Assembly: GCA_001563335.1 (NCBI GenBank)
Contig: LRSL01000058.1
Span: forward strand, 1-64,000
Source of the DNA: Candidatus Thorarchaeota archaeon SMTZ1-45
Lineage (GTDB): Archaea > Asgardarchaeota > Thorarchaeia > Thorarchaeales > Thorarchaeaceae
Direction of reading: 5' to 3'
Length of the DNA: 64,000 bases
The notes below the pieces were generated by a model. It had not been told where the DNA came from. It worked only from the letters and a program-made list of their open reading frames with translations, and did not search any database. The translations under genes were made by a program, and so were the position numbers. Within the stretch, counting starts at the first letter, position 1; the number at the start of each line of letters is the position of its first letter. This document shows, in pieces, positions 11,001 to 20,526 of the stretch.

Positions 11001-12747
11001 CGGAGTAGGACCATTAGTAGGTAATCTCTCCGAACTAGGAGTTGCTGGTTATTACAGTGCTCTAGTAGACACCTCTGGTTTGAGCGTTCAAGAATGGACT
11101 GTTATAATTTCAAGCGACAAAGCAGGATATACTCCTTCATCAATCCAATTCACTTTGACAGTGGAAGTGGTTGACACTGAAATTATAATTGTAACTCCAG
11201 CCACAGTAAGTGGTTACTACGGTGAAGAGGTCACATTTGTCTTTGTTTTCAGTGACACTCATGCTGATGAAGGAATACCTGGAGCAATTACAAACTATAC
11301 TCTGGAACAATTCAGAGGGTCTCTCATTGATTATGGTAATGGTACATATTCTCTTACATTGAATACATCACTTGTACGGGCGGGAAGTGTACCTCATGAC
11401 ATAACTATCTCATTTAGAAAAGATAACTACAGATTTGCATCTGGTCTTGTGAAGCTTCTCGTGAATCCAATTCGAACCCAGATTATTGGAAACTCAGAAG
11501 CAGAGTTTCCTGTTTATGATGACTATACTATGTTATTCAATTTCTGGGATGATTTGAATGAAAGGTGGATAGTAGATGGGTCAGCAACAGCATACTGGGA
11601 ATTTGGAACTGTTCAATTAACTAATCTTCTTAACGGTTCCTATGCTTTCGGTCCTACTGAAACGAACTTAACTACACCATTACAAGATAGAACAACGCCC
11701 TATGAAATCAGAGTTTCAATATCTAGAGGTAACTATTCTCTTGGGCAAATCCAGGTCTTTTTGTCAATACGTGAGATTGCTACTGAATTAGTTGCATCTG
11801 TACTTCCTACTCCAATCTATGTAGGTAGCCTTTTCCTGATTAATGTCACATTCTTTGACTTAGATCATTCTGAAGCGATCTCTGGTGCAGAAATTTCGAT
11901 CGTATCAAGAAGCAATCTCGCAACTTCAAGTATAATTCGAGAAACAGATTTTGATATCGATCATGGGAATGGAACTTACACTCTTGCATTCCGAGCTCCA
12001 GATTTAGCATATTACAGTTTGCAAATAATCCTTAGCAAGGTTGATTATCAAACTGCAATAGCTGAATTCGATATCTATCCCGAATTAACTCCAGAGCAAG
12101 AAGCACTTGTAATGGGATTCCAATGGAGTACAATACTCATCCTCCTTCTAGCAGCTCTGGGTGCTTTGTATTTCAGAGTATTATCAATTCCAAAGCTACT
12201 GCGAATCATAAGACGGATGATTAGAACTCTAGAAAGAGGTAATATTCCAAAACCAGCAGATGTGCCTCAAAGAAGACAAATGATACTCTCTATGATGAAC
12301 GAGGATTTGAAACCGGTTGGGCTCCAGAAATATGTTGATGATGTAAGTCTCTCAACAGTTGATGTAACAGTGATGGATGTTGAGAAACTGTTAGATGATT
12401 TAGCAGTAGTAGTTGGTCTTACACCAGAAGACATCGATACGTTACGTCAAGACCTTGATAAGATGAGACCAAGTGAAAGAGCAGGTTTCATCAATGAAGT
12501 GCTACGACAAGAACGTTCACGTCGCGCACGAGAACTCACTGAAGCTGAGAGAATCTCAGAAATTGGTGTTCCTGAACCAGAGGCTGAGGAACGCTTGTCT
12601 GAGGAAGAATTGGCTCATTTGAAAGTACGGTTACTGAATATGGGCATTGAAGAAACCGAAGCTGACCTCATGATAGAACAAGCCCGAAACTTGTCGAAGG
12701 CGGAAATAGAAGCACTTCTTAAAGAGATTGGAGGGATGGAAGAATGA
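5038..12747 (+). CDS. giant cell-surface protein (2569 aa) with tandem Ig-like beta-sandwich repeats, C-terminal TM and cytoplasmic tail
   Basis: Signal-like N-terminus; many ~90-110-aa repeats (e.g. TTPYGENITFSVVYWD...GNGEYQITFDT...LTWSGSPFYQNRT); TM (WSTILILLLAALGALYFRVL); charged helical tail. Confidence 0.85.
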   Translation: MKLKKNLSLFLVLTSLILSFGAIGVNNNIHQSITPSSELIDIGDGQYIEVGPDEVLETISLSEVPTNLQGEGSPLVISEYGQRTNHFDNLELAYYPTNTTTTQMVSVPLGPLWEGTDMFVNVSDLQENRTYLTNPGFDSTADWTLGTDDVGTYTNPMSSTITGGYVSFQMEGVLSGGYYRHDLGDRQYAEQTINTNRGEVTWVGVSLDYWVDDAWGGLPIGFWELYAQVGHDDDVDNHLWHMQFSDVLAQVTWYSTGLIEADPSLITSSSFILQIGMRTTRSFGSNPQLYPEVRMDNVRIFIKSRVQPSQVNLEMNGLPVSNITDGFSWLWSLGSVQESAVIPWSGSAVNATFSWTPTPVNPNPNFDIRVTFSVDMTVYARKVGQSSLYEADVQSFGTHYSVSNSSQVQWLTYYYVAVPNGYSNFFYFNASKSDTLVIDMVSQPRFPSVNFPYWSTTATTLNISVYEGVVGTYQNGFWKITGHSGNIIQDLRMSSGAAWVTTNTYQANDNVRFRAYLDSVYDGATVSFKVYDTMGTLWATLSAGVSSGIAETTDLTLDPYLAEVGGWQVQAFVNDSISGSPVENIGYYSRSFSIEHGSDMYIAYPRQSIFTWERNLTYGQDMLLQIGVNDSDNGFLLPGGSATYNWTTGTHPLNDMGTGEYSVVLNTADLGLPGRYVISLTWSKSYYDSLQRYFVINVVEETTLQSASAPGVQVPRGDDALLELFFADSEGSGIDNAVLFCNWTDSSYSIDPVIGEPGNYSLSITTNNSNLGTYAIVVTAQKDYYTTSQVLLFVEVRQIFTSVSVSQSILALPVGYEETITLTYWDTDHDLPISGAESSISCNWSDYTVVESSPGEYDITFSSLDSDPIQDYTVVFDVSRFAYQNHTFDIGINIITHLTSFSLDNPIEPTPYTGQITIYVLYYDITTSSGIVGSDVLIYAEAAGVPSLQFTVVNGTTQGQYIIRIRADQWGSIGWKDITIFANWTGSQPKHDNKVLQVRARVAGSPTDLYIGTNPIATPYGENITFSVVYWDVSNSTGVSNSTGAYPFNVFLFVEVKTPGQTLTQDLMVITELGNGEYQITFDTDYLSGLIGCQLRIYANWTSGQLPLYENRTLAIIVYTRYRQTSVLWNPLPTTPYGDSVNLTFSYMDVLSGMRIPDDAKLNYQVQEAGLVLSAIYLSGSQQFVLTLDTTWWNNVGTFTFHLDVTWSGSPFYQNRTNIPISITIRNRYTTLEHGPYTSIQYGNNLTLIFTYRDLDGQSLLNTGSLTLDPSLLGYYSVVNNFDGTYKVTLNTTAFPSLGIFTVNVTITYTGFNYCYDANDFFYLTLIQRRTQLTSETPDLAIFLEEAVIIVSYIDDNTYAAILGATVTATCMNATLQLGVNYWVDALPSGDYRIRISTLALGNFGQYTITISASKAGSPFYRSRVLDVSIDVVRRYATISVTRSPLTTPFLENVEFQVTAIDDVNGTRIPLSKSVLIITHGGGTLILDSEYTLTGQNGFYLISFNSTLLTSQLEDAYPINILFYWGDSAPYYENSTASTEVTISTRFTQASVLSTPPAYYFFNISTLIYYSDYLTGNGIPGADISVDCANSTSFTNWIVDQGDGTYQILVDTTTLTGLGKYFFTVNLTWYGTPFYTNVTNLNFAVVVNSVSTTLSFTLPQGVTYYLGDDIHANITFTAIEFGVGISGANVTSNWNITYPTIATITEIDIGVYEMIIQTSGMDAGLYSFSISASKYLHQNQSILADILLAAIPVQIELFFNPTNPLWGNAIDFQANVTDARNGNPISGAFVNLTISSITVNMTPGAPGIYTCTIQSWQIGAGEHTIRVVSVLLNYESRQRDFQIRIDKISSKISGSLDPLTTVNGLAVTIEVDYLDYANSSVIEDGLVTYSWIGGSGQIVWSVIDDKYVVQFVVSGVPVGTHQILIQASSDNYKSISMQLTIEITELSTSLIAISEFIVTVNYRDIANITVYLNNTDLNTPVTGALLSYGVGPLVGNLSELGVAGYYSALVDTSGLSVQEWTVIISSDKAGYTPSSIQFTLTVEVVDTEIIIVTPATVSGYYGEEVTFVFVFSDTHADEGIPGAITNYTLEQFRGSLIDYGNGTYSLTLNTSLVRAGSVPHDITISFRKDNYRFASGLVKLLVNPIRTQIIGNSEAEFPVYDDYTMLFNFWDDLNERWIVDGSATAYWEFGTVQLTNLLNGSYAFGPTETNLTTPLQDRTTPYEIRVSISRGNYSLGQIQVFLSIREIATELVASVLPTPIYVGSLFLINVTFFDLDHSEAISGAEISIVSRSNLATSSIIRETDFDIDHGNGTYTLAFRAPDLAYYSLQIILSKVDYQTAIAEFDIYPELTPEQEALVMGFQWSTILILLLAALGALYFRVLSIPKLLRIIRRMIRTLERGNIPKPADVPQRRQMILSMMNEDLKPVGLQKYVDDVSLSTVDVTVMDVEKLLDDLAVVVGLTPEDIDTLRQDLDKMRPSERAGFINEVLRQERSRRARELTEAERISEIGVPEPEAEERLSEEELAHLKVRLLNMGIEETEADLMIEQARNLSKAEIEALLKEIGGMEE

Positions 12748-15700
12748 AATTCAGACAGAAGCTACCAATATTGATGTTTGTCACATTCCTAATGGTCTTT
12801 AATACAATAGTAATGATTTCAAATCCACAAACATCATTGAACCCGCTGACGTCAGAATTGCCTTCAAAAACTCAAGATGTAAGATCGACGAATCCCTTGT
12901 TTGAACCTCACTCAAGCTATCTAAATTCTGAACAAGGTTGGACCATGTGGTCTGGGGTTTCCTCTGGGCTACCTGCGCAAGAGTTTGGTAATAGAAGCGA
13001 TGTATTTGTTGATAATCAAATGCGGTATTTCGAAACCAATAGCAGCACAAGTAACACCTCTATTTCTATACCAATGGAAACAGGCTGGGAAGGTCACGAA
13101 TTATTTGTAGAAATCACAGATTTGACTGAAAACAGAACATGGGTTCAAGATCCTGACATGGAGAACAGTCCCTCGAGTTGGACATTAAATCAAGTGAGCC
13201 TTGGAGGTGGTGCTGCTCCTTCCGCTTCTTGGGTTAATAATGGCCATGGAGCTGGTGATGATTGTGTTGAATTCGAAATCGCAGAAGGTGGTGACCCCTA
13301 TTTTGAGGAACGCGCGTGGGCTGAACAGACATTCTCGGTGAATCGTGGTGATGTAGTGTGGGCTGGGTTCAGGCTCGATTATTGGATTGAATCCGACTGG
13401 GGCGCTGATGGTTTTGTTGCGATCTTTGTTTCAATAGAAACAAACGATTATACCCAACGAGTATGGCAGAAGTCCTTTTCTGATGTGGATCAGGAGCAGA
13501 TCTGGTATGATAGTGGATTGATTGTTCTATCTGACTTATCCATCTTCGATTTGTCTGATGGTGTAACAATCACAGTAGGTCTCTATAGCCAACAAACAGT
13601 CAACTACAGTCCTGACCTAAATCCATATGCTCGGGTTGACAATGTAGAGCTATATCTTCAGACAAAGGCAAATCCAAGTGACCTCAACCTGAAGATGAAT
13701 GGACTTGATGTAGATGATTATGATATTGGGGGAACTTCTGTGCCAGGGTTAGGTAACATCACTCAAATCCCGATACCGACTTGGACAACGAGTCCTGTTG
13801 ACGTGTCCTTTTCTTGGACTCCAATCCCCTCTACACCTAATCCAGACCGCGATATTTGGGTTGATTTCAACGTTGAAACCAATCTCTATGCAAGAGGTCC
13901 ATCGACCACACTTACAACACAAGATCCAAACTCATATGGAGAGATTTTCGAAGCTGTCAATGCTTCAGTGATTGAGTACTTAACATGGTTCTTCGCTGAT
14001 ATTCCTGATGGCTATGATAATAGATACTACTTCAATATCTCACTGCCTGAAAATCGCGATGTATCCTATGTTGCATCACCATTACTTACCAATGTGAATA
14101 TTTCATCATGGGATGAAGGACATGGACCTGAATGGTACGCAAATATTACAGCATATCCGTATCCTGATAAATGGGGGTATTGGCTCATCAAAAGTAAAGG
14201 CGCAAACATGATCACTGATCTTTTAATGACCAGTCCCACAATTGGTACTTCTGCAAGAAGTATTGATCTTAGAGCATCCGATTCAGCATATTTCTCTGTG
14301 GATGTCGGTGCTCAATTTGCAGGCGTTGCGGTGAATATCACACTGTTTTCACCATCCGGAGCCAATTGGTATTCAGAAATAGTTACAGTCAATAGCACAG
14401 GTTATGCTAACTCAGTAGAACTAACCTTTGGCACTAATGCCACCGCAGGAGAATGGCTTGTTCAAGCATTCTGTAATAATAGCATTAGCGGATCAAATTG
14501 GAACAAGACCGGATTCTTCCATCGAACATTCAATATTATACATGCTTCAACATCCACGTTATTGAACCCCGCAGATGCAATTTCAACTTGGATAACTAAT
14601 GTAACATACCCTGATCTCTTCTTGGTGAGAATACGTATCAATGATTCCGATATTTCAGGAGTGACTGTTTCTGGTGGACAGATGAGTTATAACTGGACTA
14701 CTGGAACACAGTATTTTGGAGAGGCTGGGAACGGAGAATATCTAATTACACTTGATTCAGGTGATTTACCTCAGAAGGGTCAATATATGCTGAATATAGA
14801 ATGGACACATCCCCATTTCGACACAATCCAAGAAGAACTTACTATCAATCTCAATTTTGATGGGGCTCTTGTTCTTGAAGCTCCAGATTCTCCTGGTTTG
14901 TCAATCCCTTCAGGATATAATGGATCTTTCAGAATAGGATTTGAGGATTATCTCGGGACACCCATTGACACTGGAAGTGTCGATTGCAACTGGTCCAGCT
15001 ACTATAGTGTTACACCTGTAACTGGATCGCCTGGTAGTTACCTATTCTGGCTAAATACAACATTTATGGATATGGGCGAATATGTTGTTGAAGTTACAGG
15101 AACTGCGCCATTCATATTGCCTCAGAGATATCTCCTCTATGTTGAGGTTCGGGAACTATACACAAAGGTAACGTATTTGCAAAATGTTGTGAATATACCC
15201 GTTGGAGAATCTCGTTCACTAACATTCACATGGACTGATGCAGACCATAACACTCCTCTAACTGGCTTTAATGACTCAATTCTCTGTGATTGGACCGGAT
15301 CATATAGCATTATTGAAACAACACCAGGAACGTATAGCCTGACCATTTTCACAACAGATCTAACTCCTCTCGGGACCACTTCTGTAACTATAACTTTCTC
15401 AGGTTCAATGATGCAAAATCATACTATTTCCATCCAAGTTATAGTCAGGTCTCATACCACATTGTTCACCCTTGACGAACCAGTTCCTCAGACATCCTAT
15501 GGAGTTGATGCCTTCATACTCGTCTACTATCTCGATACTGATCTAGGTACTGGTATTGACAATAGTTCAGGCTATGTTCACATCTTGGTAACGACTCCTG
15601 AAATTCCTATCCTGAGTTACACGGTCACAGATTTGGGATCAGGGCATTATAATATAACTGTACCAACTGGACAATGGTCCACAATTGGATGGAAAAGCTT

Positions 15701-18700
15701 TGCAATCCAGATTAGCTGGACTGGTTCAGTCCAAAAACTACAATCTAAATCGTTGAATACATCCTTTAGATTAATTGGTACTCAAACTGATTTGTATCTT
15801 GAAACTGCACCGGTTGCCACTTATTATTTGGATAACTTCACTTTCTCCGCAGTATTTTATGATGTAGTTAATTCTACTTACATATCAAATGCTTCTGGTG
15901 CTGTATCAATATCCTACACACCAATTGGAATCAATCCAGTCACAGGTGATGATTTCTTCCTAGAAATCATCATAGATGGTCCAACTGTGTACTATATGTT
16001 CCACCTGAACAGTACCCGTCTTGAAGGGATTGGCATGTTTGAGGTCGAACTAGGATTTCTATGGAAGAGTGGAGTTCTCCCGCTATATGAGAATCAAACT
16101 ATCAATGTATTCCTAATGGTACTCGAACGTCCAACTTATGTTGACTATACTCAAGTACCTCCAACAGCCTATGGCGAAGATGCAAACCTAGTCTTTTCCT
16201 ATTTAGATTCTATTCGAACAGAAAGAATTCCTGATTCTCCATCATTAAGCATTGACATTAATGAAGGTGGCATATCTTGGTCATACTCCTATGATTCAGT
16301 TTCTAAAGAATTCACAATTACAATTGACACTTCCTCTCTTGGTGGAATAGGTCAGATAACACTTCACCTCAACCTGACCTGGATCGGCACACCCTTCTAT
16401 GCGGATGTGCCAAATCAACAGTTTATTGTAATTGTGTTATTGAGAAGCTCTCAATTAACTCATCTGCCATTTACTCCTGGTCAGTGGGGGAACAATGTCA
16501 CAATCGAGTTTGTCTATACGGATCTCATATCTGGAAGTACGACTGGAATGGTTGGCACCCTAACCTTGGATATTGACGAGTCTTACTATTCAGTGACTCC
16601 TGGCATTGATGGGCATTATACTGTCATTCTCAATTCTTCAATACTTGGAGTGCCAGGACTCTATTATATCAATGCAAGTATAGTCTATGGAGGAGCCAAT
16701 TATGTGAGTGATGCATTCGAGTATTTTGCATTCACTGTCCTCGAAAGGTCAACACAAATGGGATATGAGAGTCCGGATAATGCACCTTATCTAACGAATC
16801 TAACATTTATCGTCACATATAGTGACGATTCTACTGGATCTGGAATTACTGGTGCCACAGTACAAGTCACGAGTGATCCACTCACATTAGTACTCGGAGT
16901 CGACTATTGGGTTACTGATAATGGTCTTGGTGAATATCTCATTGAAGTTGACACATCCGCGTTGGGTCCACCAGCAACCTATCAATTGAATGTAACAGTG
17001 TCTTATTCTGGAGCACCATATTACCTTACTTCTCAGAGAACATTATCAGCAATGGTTGTTGAGCGTCCAACTCAAATTCGAATCATTAAAACTCCAGGCA
17101 ACACACCGTTTCTTGAGAATGTTACATTCAGTTTTGTCTTTGAAGATTTCCTAGACAAGTCTTTCATTACCATAGACAAGAGTCACATTACTTTGAGTCA
17201 CGGAGTTTTACATACTCTGATAACCTCAAGCGAATATAGTCTGGTGAATCTTGGATCACACTATAGAATTAGCTTCAACTCAACAGTATTAGACCCACTT
17301 GGTCTCGTATCGAGTCATAGCATACAGCTCTCAATCGATTGGACTTCTGGATCACCATATTACGCAGATAGGAATACATCAACTCAAGCGACAACGACAT
17401 ATCGTCCAACAGTCATTTTGTTCCCACTGGTTGAGGAAACTCCTTACTTCGATAACATTACGATAAATCTGGAATTCAAGGACTATCTTACAGGGATTGG
17501 TATAGATGGTGCTTCAGTGGTATTATCAACTTACAATTGGTCTGGTCCAGCATATCATCTCATTAGATTTGGTAATGGCGTCTATCAACTCGTTGTGAAT
17601 ACCACTGTATTTGGTTCAACCGGAACAGTCTATTTCAACGTTTCATTCACATGGAGTGGAGTTCCATTCTACTCAAATCGAGAGGCCATAAATGTCAGAG
17701 CACAGATAAGATCAGTTCAGACATCGTTAATAGCTGAAGCACCCCCAGCTGGTTCTACAGCTATCGGTGTTCCAATCGTGGTCACTTTGACACTTCTTGA
17801 TTTTGATCATGATACTTATCTTGAAGGAGCAACAATAGATTGCGACTGGACAGATATAACCGGGAATTCATTTGGATGGGTTGAGGAAAGTGGTGGGACT
17901 TACTCAATCACTCTGGAAACTCTTGGTCTCGTTGCTCAACAATATGTCTTCATAGTTACTGCATCAAAAGCATTCTATCAGACTGCTCAAGCTCAAGTCA
18001 CTGTCCAACCAGGAGCACAGTTGGTTGAGATTGTACTCACACGAACAACCTATTATGCTGATTGGGGTGAAATTCTAAATATCAGCTTCTGGATCCAAGA
18101 ACCATTTTACATGACATATGTCGAAGGTTTCAATGCAAGTCTTCTGTGGGATGGTGAACTCTATTACTTCATTGATGTAGGTACAGGCTTTTATTATCTG
18201 ATGCTTGATACAGCAGATTCAGATTTTGGTATTTACAGTCCACAAATCACAGTATCAAGAGAATTCTATCAAACTAGACAGAAATCCTTCACGTTAGTTG
18301 TATCGAAAGCTCCTGGTCAGATAATACCCTTTCAATCCACATACAGTGCTGTCATTGACACCATTATCAGCTTCCAAGTCTATCTGAATAATACAATCAC
18401 TAATGCTCCAGTTGTAGGTGCCAGTGTCTCTCTTGAATGGAATGGAACAGTTTCTCCAATGACTCCAACCGGGGTTCCAGGATGGTACACAGGATCGGCA
18501 AATGTCACTGGATTTGCTATTGGGCATTATCCAGTCACTATTAGAGCTGTTACAACTAATCTGCAATTCATAGAAACTGATATTGACATTAACGTGATTC
18601 CAATCCCTACAACTCTTGCGCTAGCTGATGGTACAACAATCCGGTATGTATTCTTTGGTGATACATTATCACTTTTAGCTGTCTATAACGACACATACCA

Positions 18701-20426
18701 TGATGCTCTAGTTGTTGGGGCAACAGTATCGTACACACTTGGAAGTCTAAGTGGATTCTTTACTGATGAATTAAATGGAACATATAGTATCACAATTGAT
18801 GTTAGCTCACTTGGTTCACAATCCATCTACCTGCGAATGGTGGCTAACAAGGCGGGATACGCAACTGCTATCAAATCTATAGTCGTGACTATCCTGCCAA
18901 TTCCAACACAGGCATATGCAACACCACTTCTACAAAGTGGGTACTTGGGAGATACACTTTCCTACCTATTCTATTATAATGATACTCAACACAACTCGCT
19001 AATCGTTGGAGCAAATGTACTAGCTAGCTGGGAAGGTGGTGATGCATTAGTCACTTCTCATCCCAATGGATCATATGAGGTAGTCGTACAAATCAATGTA
19101 GAGAATCCTGGACTATATGATCTAGTTGTCCGATTTGACCTCACGAATTACACCTCCCGAACTGTCATTGCTAAAATTGAAATATATGCAACTCCTGCTG
19201 AGATTAGAGGACCAATATTCTATTCAGCACCAATTAATGAGCCGACTAGCATTATTTACAATGTCATAAGTCTGATTGACAATTCATCAATTACTGATAT
19301 CATTGGAATCGCATACTCCACTCAGCTGGCGGATATTGAGCTTGAACTCTTAGCAAATGGATCGTATTCATTGAATTTGGCTGGAGACCTTCCATATGGA
19401 ACATATAGCTTTGATATAGCATTTGAAACTATAAAATACTCCATCGCTCCAATATATCTTGAAGTAACAATAAGACAAATACGGACCTCTTTGATTTCCG
19501 ATTCCGATGAAATTTTCACATCTCCAGGTAGAACTTTCAATATTACATTGACATACTATGATCTTGACCACTTGGTTGGAATATCCGGGGCTGACATCTT
19601 TGTGGATTATAGCCATACCAATATCACATATCTCAACAGTTCAACGATAGAAACAGATGGCACCTACAGGCTGTTCTTTAGAGTAGAAGGAAGCAGAACT
19701 TTCACTATCACAATCATGTTCCAGAAAGAGGACTATGAATCACGACAATTGGTTGTAACAATAAAGTCCGACATATCTCCTCAACAACAATTCGAGCAAC
19801 TATTGACAGTAGGTGGTGGATCAGCTCTAATTCTAGTTGCACTACTCATTGTTCTATATGTCCGAGTGTGGAGCGTTCCCAAGCAAGTCAGAGAATTGAA
19901 TAGGATGATTCGAGCTTTGGCAAAAGGTCGAGTTCCAAGACCTGCTCGTGCTCCTGGCAGACAAGACATGGCTATGGAAATTGTGAATGAAGAAATAGAC
20001 TCATTAAGGCTCTACAAAGATTCTGATGAGGTTGCGGAATATCCAATTATAACAACAGTACCTGAAGTCAATGAACTCCTTGAAGAATTGGCTGCCATTA
20101 CAGGGCTCGGTGCTGCTGAGATTGATGCTTTCAGAGCAGATCTTGCCAGAATGAGAGCCAGTGAGCGTCCAGGCTTTCTCAAAGAGGTCATTGACCAAGA
20201 AAAAGCTCGTCGTGCTGATGTGTTAGCCAAACCTCCAGAAGAAGAGCCTGCTCCAGAAGAGGTTCCTCTTGAACAGAGACCTGAAGAGTTAGATGATTTG
20301 CGCCAGAAACTCCTAAAGAAAGGTATGGCTGCTGAAGAAATCGATGTCATAGTTGAAGAGGCGAAGAGTCTTTCAAAGGCGGATCTTGACGCCCTTCTAA
20401 GTAGTCTGGGTATAGACTTAGATTAG
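12744..20426 (+). CDS. giant cell-surface protein (2560 aa), tandem paralogue of the upstream gene
   Basis: Same architecture; overlaps the upstream ORF by 4 nt (ATGA); cytoplasmic tail similar to the upstream paralogue. Confidence 0.85.
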   Translation: MKFRQKLPILMFVTFLMVFNTIVMISNPQTSLNPLTSELPSKTQDVRSTNPLFEPHSSYLNSEQGWTMWSGVSSGLPAQEFGNRSDVFVDNQMRYFETNSSTSNTSISIPMETGWEGHELFVEITDLTENRTWVQDPDMENSPSSWTLNQVSLGGGAAPSASWVNNGHGAGDDCVEFEIAEGGDPYFEERAWAEQTFSVNRGDVVWAGFRLDYWIESDWGADGFVAIFVSIETNDYTQRVWQKSFSDVDQEQIWYDSGLIVLSDLSIFDLSDGVTITVGLYSQQTVNYSPDLNPYARVDNVELYLQTKANPSDLNLKMNGLDVDDYDIGGTSVPGLGNITQIPIPTWTTSPVDVSFSWTPIPSTPNPDRDIWVDFNVETNLYARGPSTTLTTQDPNSYGEIFEAVNASVIEYLTWFFADIPDGYDNRYYFNISLPENRDVSYVASPLLTNVNISSWDEGHGPEWYANITAYPYPDKWGYWLIKSKGANMITDLLMTSPTIGTSARSIDLRASDSAYFSVDVGAQFAGVAVNITLFSPSGANWYSEIVTVNSTGYANSVELTFGTNATAGEWLVQAFCNNSISGSNWNKTGFFHRTFNIIHASTSTLLNPADAISTWITNVTYPDLFLVRIRINDSDISGVTVSGGQMSYNWTTGTQYFGEAGNGEYLITLDSGDLPQKGQYMLNIEWTHPHFDTIQEELTINLNFDGALVLEAPDSPGLSIPSGYNGSFRIGFEDYLGTPIDTGSVDCNWSSYYSVTPVTGSPGSYLFWLNTTFMDMGEYVVEVTGTAPFILPQRYLLYVEVRELYTKVTYLQNVVNIPVGESRSLTFTWTDADHNTPLTGFNDSILCDWTGSYSIIETTPGTYSLTIFTTDLTPLGTTSVTITFSGSMMQNHTISIQVIVRSHTTLFTLDEPVPQTSYGVDAFILVYYLDTDLGTGIDNSSGYVHILVTTPEIPILSYTVTDLGSGHYNITVPTGQWSTIGWKSFAIQISWTGSVQKLQSKSLNTSFRLIGTQTDLYLETAPVATYYLDNFTFSAVFYDVVNSTYISNASGAVSISYTPIGINPVTGDDFFLEIIIDGPTVYYMFHLNSTRLEGIGMFEVELGFLWKSGVLPLYENQTINVFLMVLERPTYVDYTQVPPTAYGEDANLVFSYLDSIRTERIPDSPSLSIDINEGGISWSYSYDSVSKEFTITIDTSSLGGIGQITLHLNLTWIGTPFYADVPNQQFIVIVLLRSSQLTHLPFTPGQWGNNVTIEFVYTDLISGSTTGMVGTLTLDIDESYYSVTPGIDGHYTVILNSSILGVPGLYYINASIVYGGANYVSDAFEYFAFTVLERSTQMGYESPDNAPYLTNLTFIVTYSDDSTGSGITGATVQVTSDPLTLVLGVDYWVTDNGLGEYLIEVDTSALGPPATYQLNVTVSYSGAPYYLTSQRTLSAMVVERPTQIRIIKTPGNTPFLENVTFSFVFEDFLDKSFITIDKSHITLSHGVLHTLITSSEYSLVNLGSHYRISFNSTVLDPLGLVSSHSIQLSIDWTSGSPYYADRNTSTQATTTYRPTVILFPLVEETPYFDNITINLEFKDYLTGIGIDGASVVLSTYNWSGPAYHLIRFGNGVYQLVVNTTVFGSTGTVYFNVSFTWSGVPFYSNREAINVRAQIRSVQTSLIAEAPPAGSTAIGVPIVVTLTLLDFDHDTYLEGATIDCDWTDITGNSFGWVEESGGTYSITLETLGLVAQQYVFIVTASKAFYQTAQAQVTVQPGAQLVEIVLTRTTYYADWGEILNISFWIQEPFYMTYVEGFNASLLWDGELYYFIDVGTGFYYLMLDTADSDFGIYSPQITVSREFYQTRQKSFTLVVSKAPGQIIPFQSTYSAVIDTIISFQVYLNNTITNAPVVGASVSLEWNGTVSPMTPTGVPGWYTGSANVTGFAIGHYPVTIRAVTTNLQFIETDIDINVIPIPTTLALADGTTIRYVFFGDTLSLLAVYNDTYHDALVVGATVSYTLGSLSGFFTDELNGTYSITIDVSSLGSQSIYLRMVANKAGYATAIKSIVVTILPIPTQAYATPLLQSGYLGDTLSYLFYYNDTQHNSLIVGANVLASWEGGDALVTSHPNGSYEVVVQINVENPGLYDLVVRFDLTNYTSRTVIAKIEIYATPAEIRGPIFYSAPINEPTSIIYNVISLIDNSSITDIIGIAYSTQLADIELELLANGSYSLNLAGDLPYGTYSFDIAFETIKYSIAPIYLEVTIRQIRTSLISDSDEIFTSPGRTFNITLTYYDLDHLVGISGADIFVDYSHTNITYLNSSTIETDGTYRLFFRVEGSRTFTITIMFQKEDYESRQLVVTIKSDISPQQQFEQLLTVGGGSALILVALLIVLYVRVWSVPKQVRELNRMIRALAKGRVPRPARAPGRQDMAMEIVNEEIDSLRLYKDSDEVAEYPIITTVPEVNELLEELAAITGLGAAEIDAFRADLARMRASERPGFLKEVIDQEKARRADVLAKPPEEEPAPEEVPLEQRPEELDDLRQKLLKKGMAAEEIDVIVEEAKSLSKADLDALLSSLGIDLD

Positions 20427-20440
20427 CATTAACACGAAGA

Positions 20441-20464
20441 ACCAGCTGGACGATACCAGCTGGT
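20441..20464 (+). terminator. hairpin downstream of the giant-protein operon
   Basis: ACCAGCTGG-ACGATA-CCAGCTGGT, perfect 9-bp stem, followed by a T-containing tract. Confidence 0.5.
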
Positions 20465-20526
20465 TTCATATCATTTTAAGTCATCTTAGAGAACAGTTAA
20501 GTGATAATGATGTCTTTCGCGATTCT

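Noticed and set aside
20012-20350. 112-aa minus-strand ORF inside the giant-protein tail coding region
   Set aside because: Low-complexity Ser-rich shadow ORF antisense to a Glu/Ala-rich coding region; no independent evidence.
5038-20426. Nucleotide-level tandem repeats or a duplicated mobile element in the giant genes
   Set aside because: Repeats are protein-level and diverged; no near-identical DNA repeats, terminal repeats or transposase were seen.
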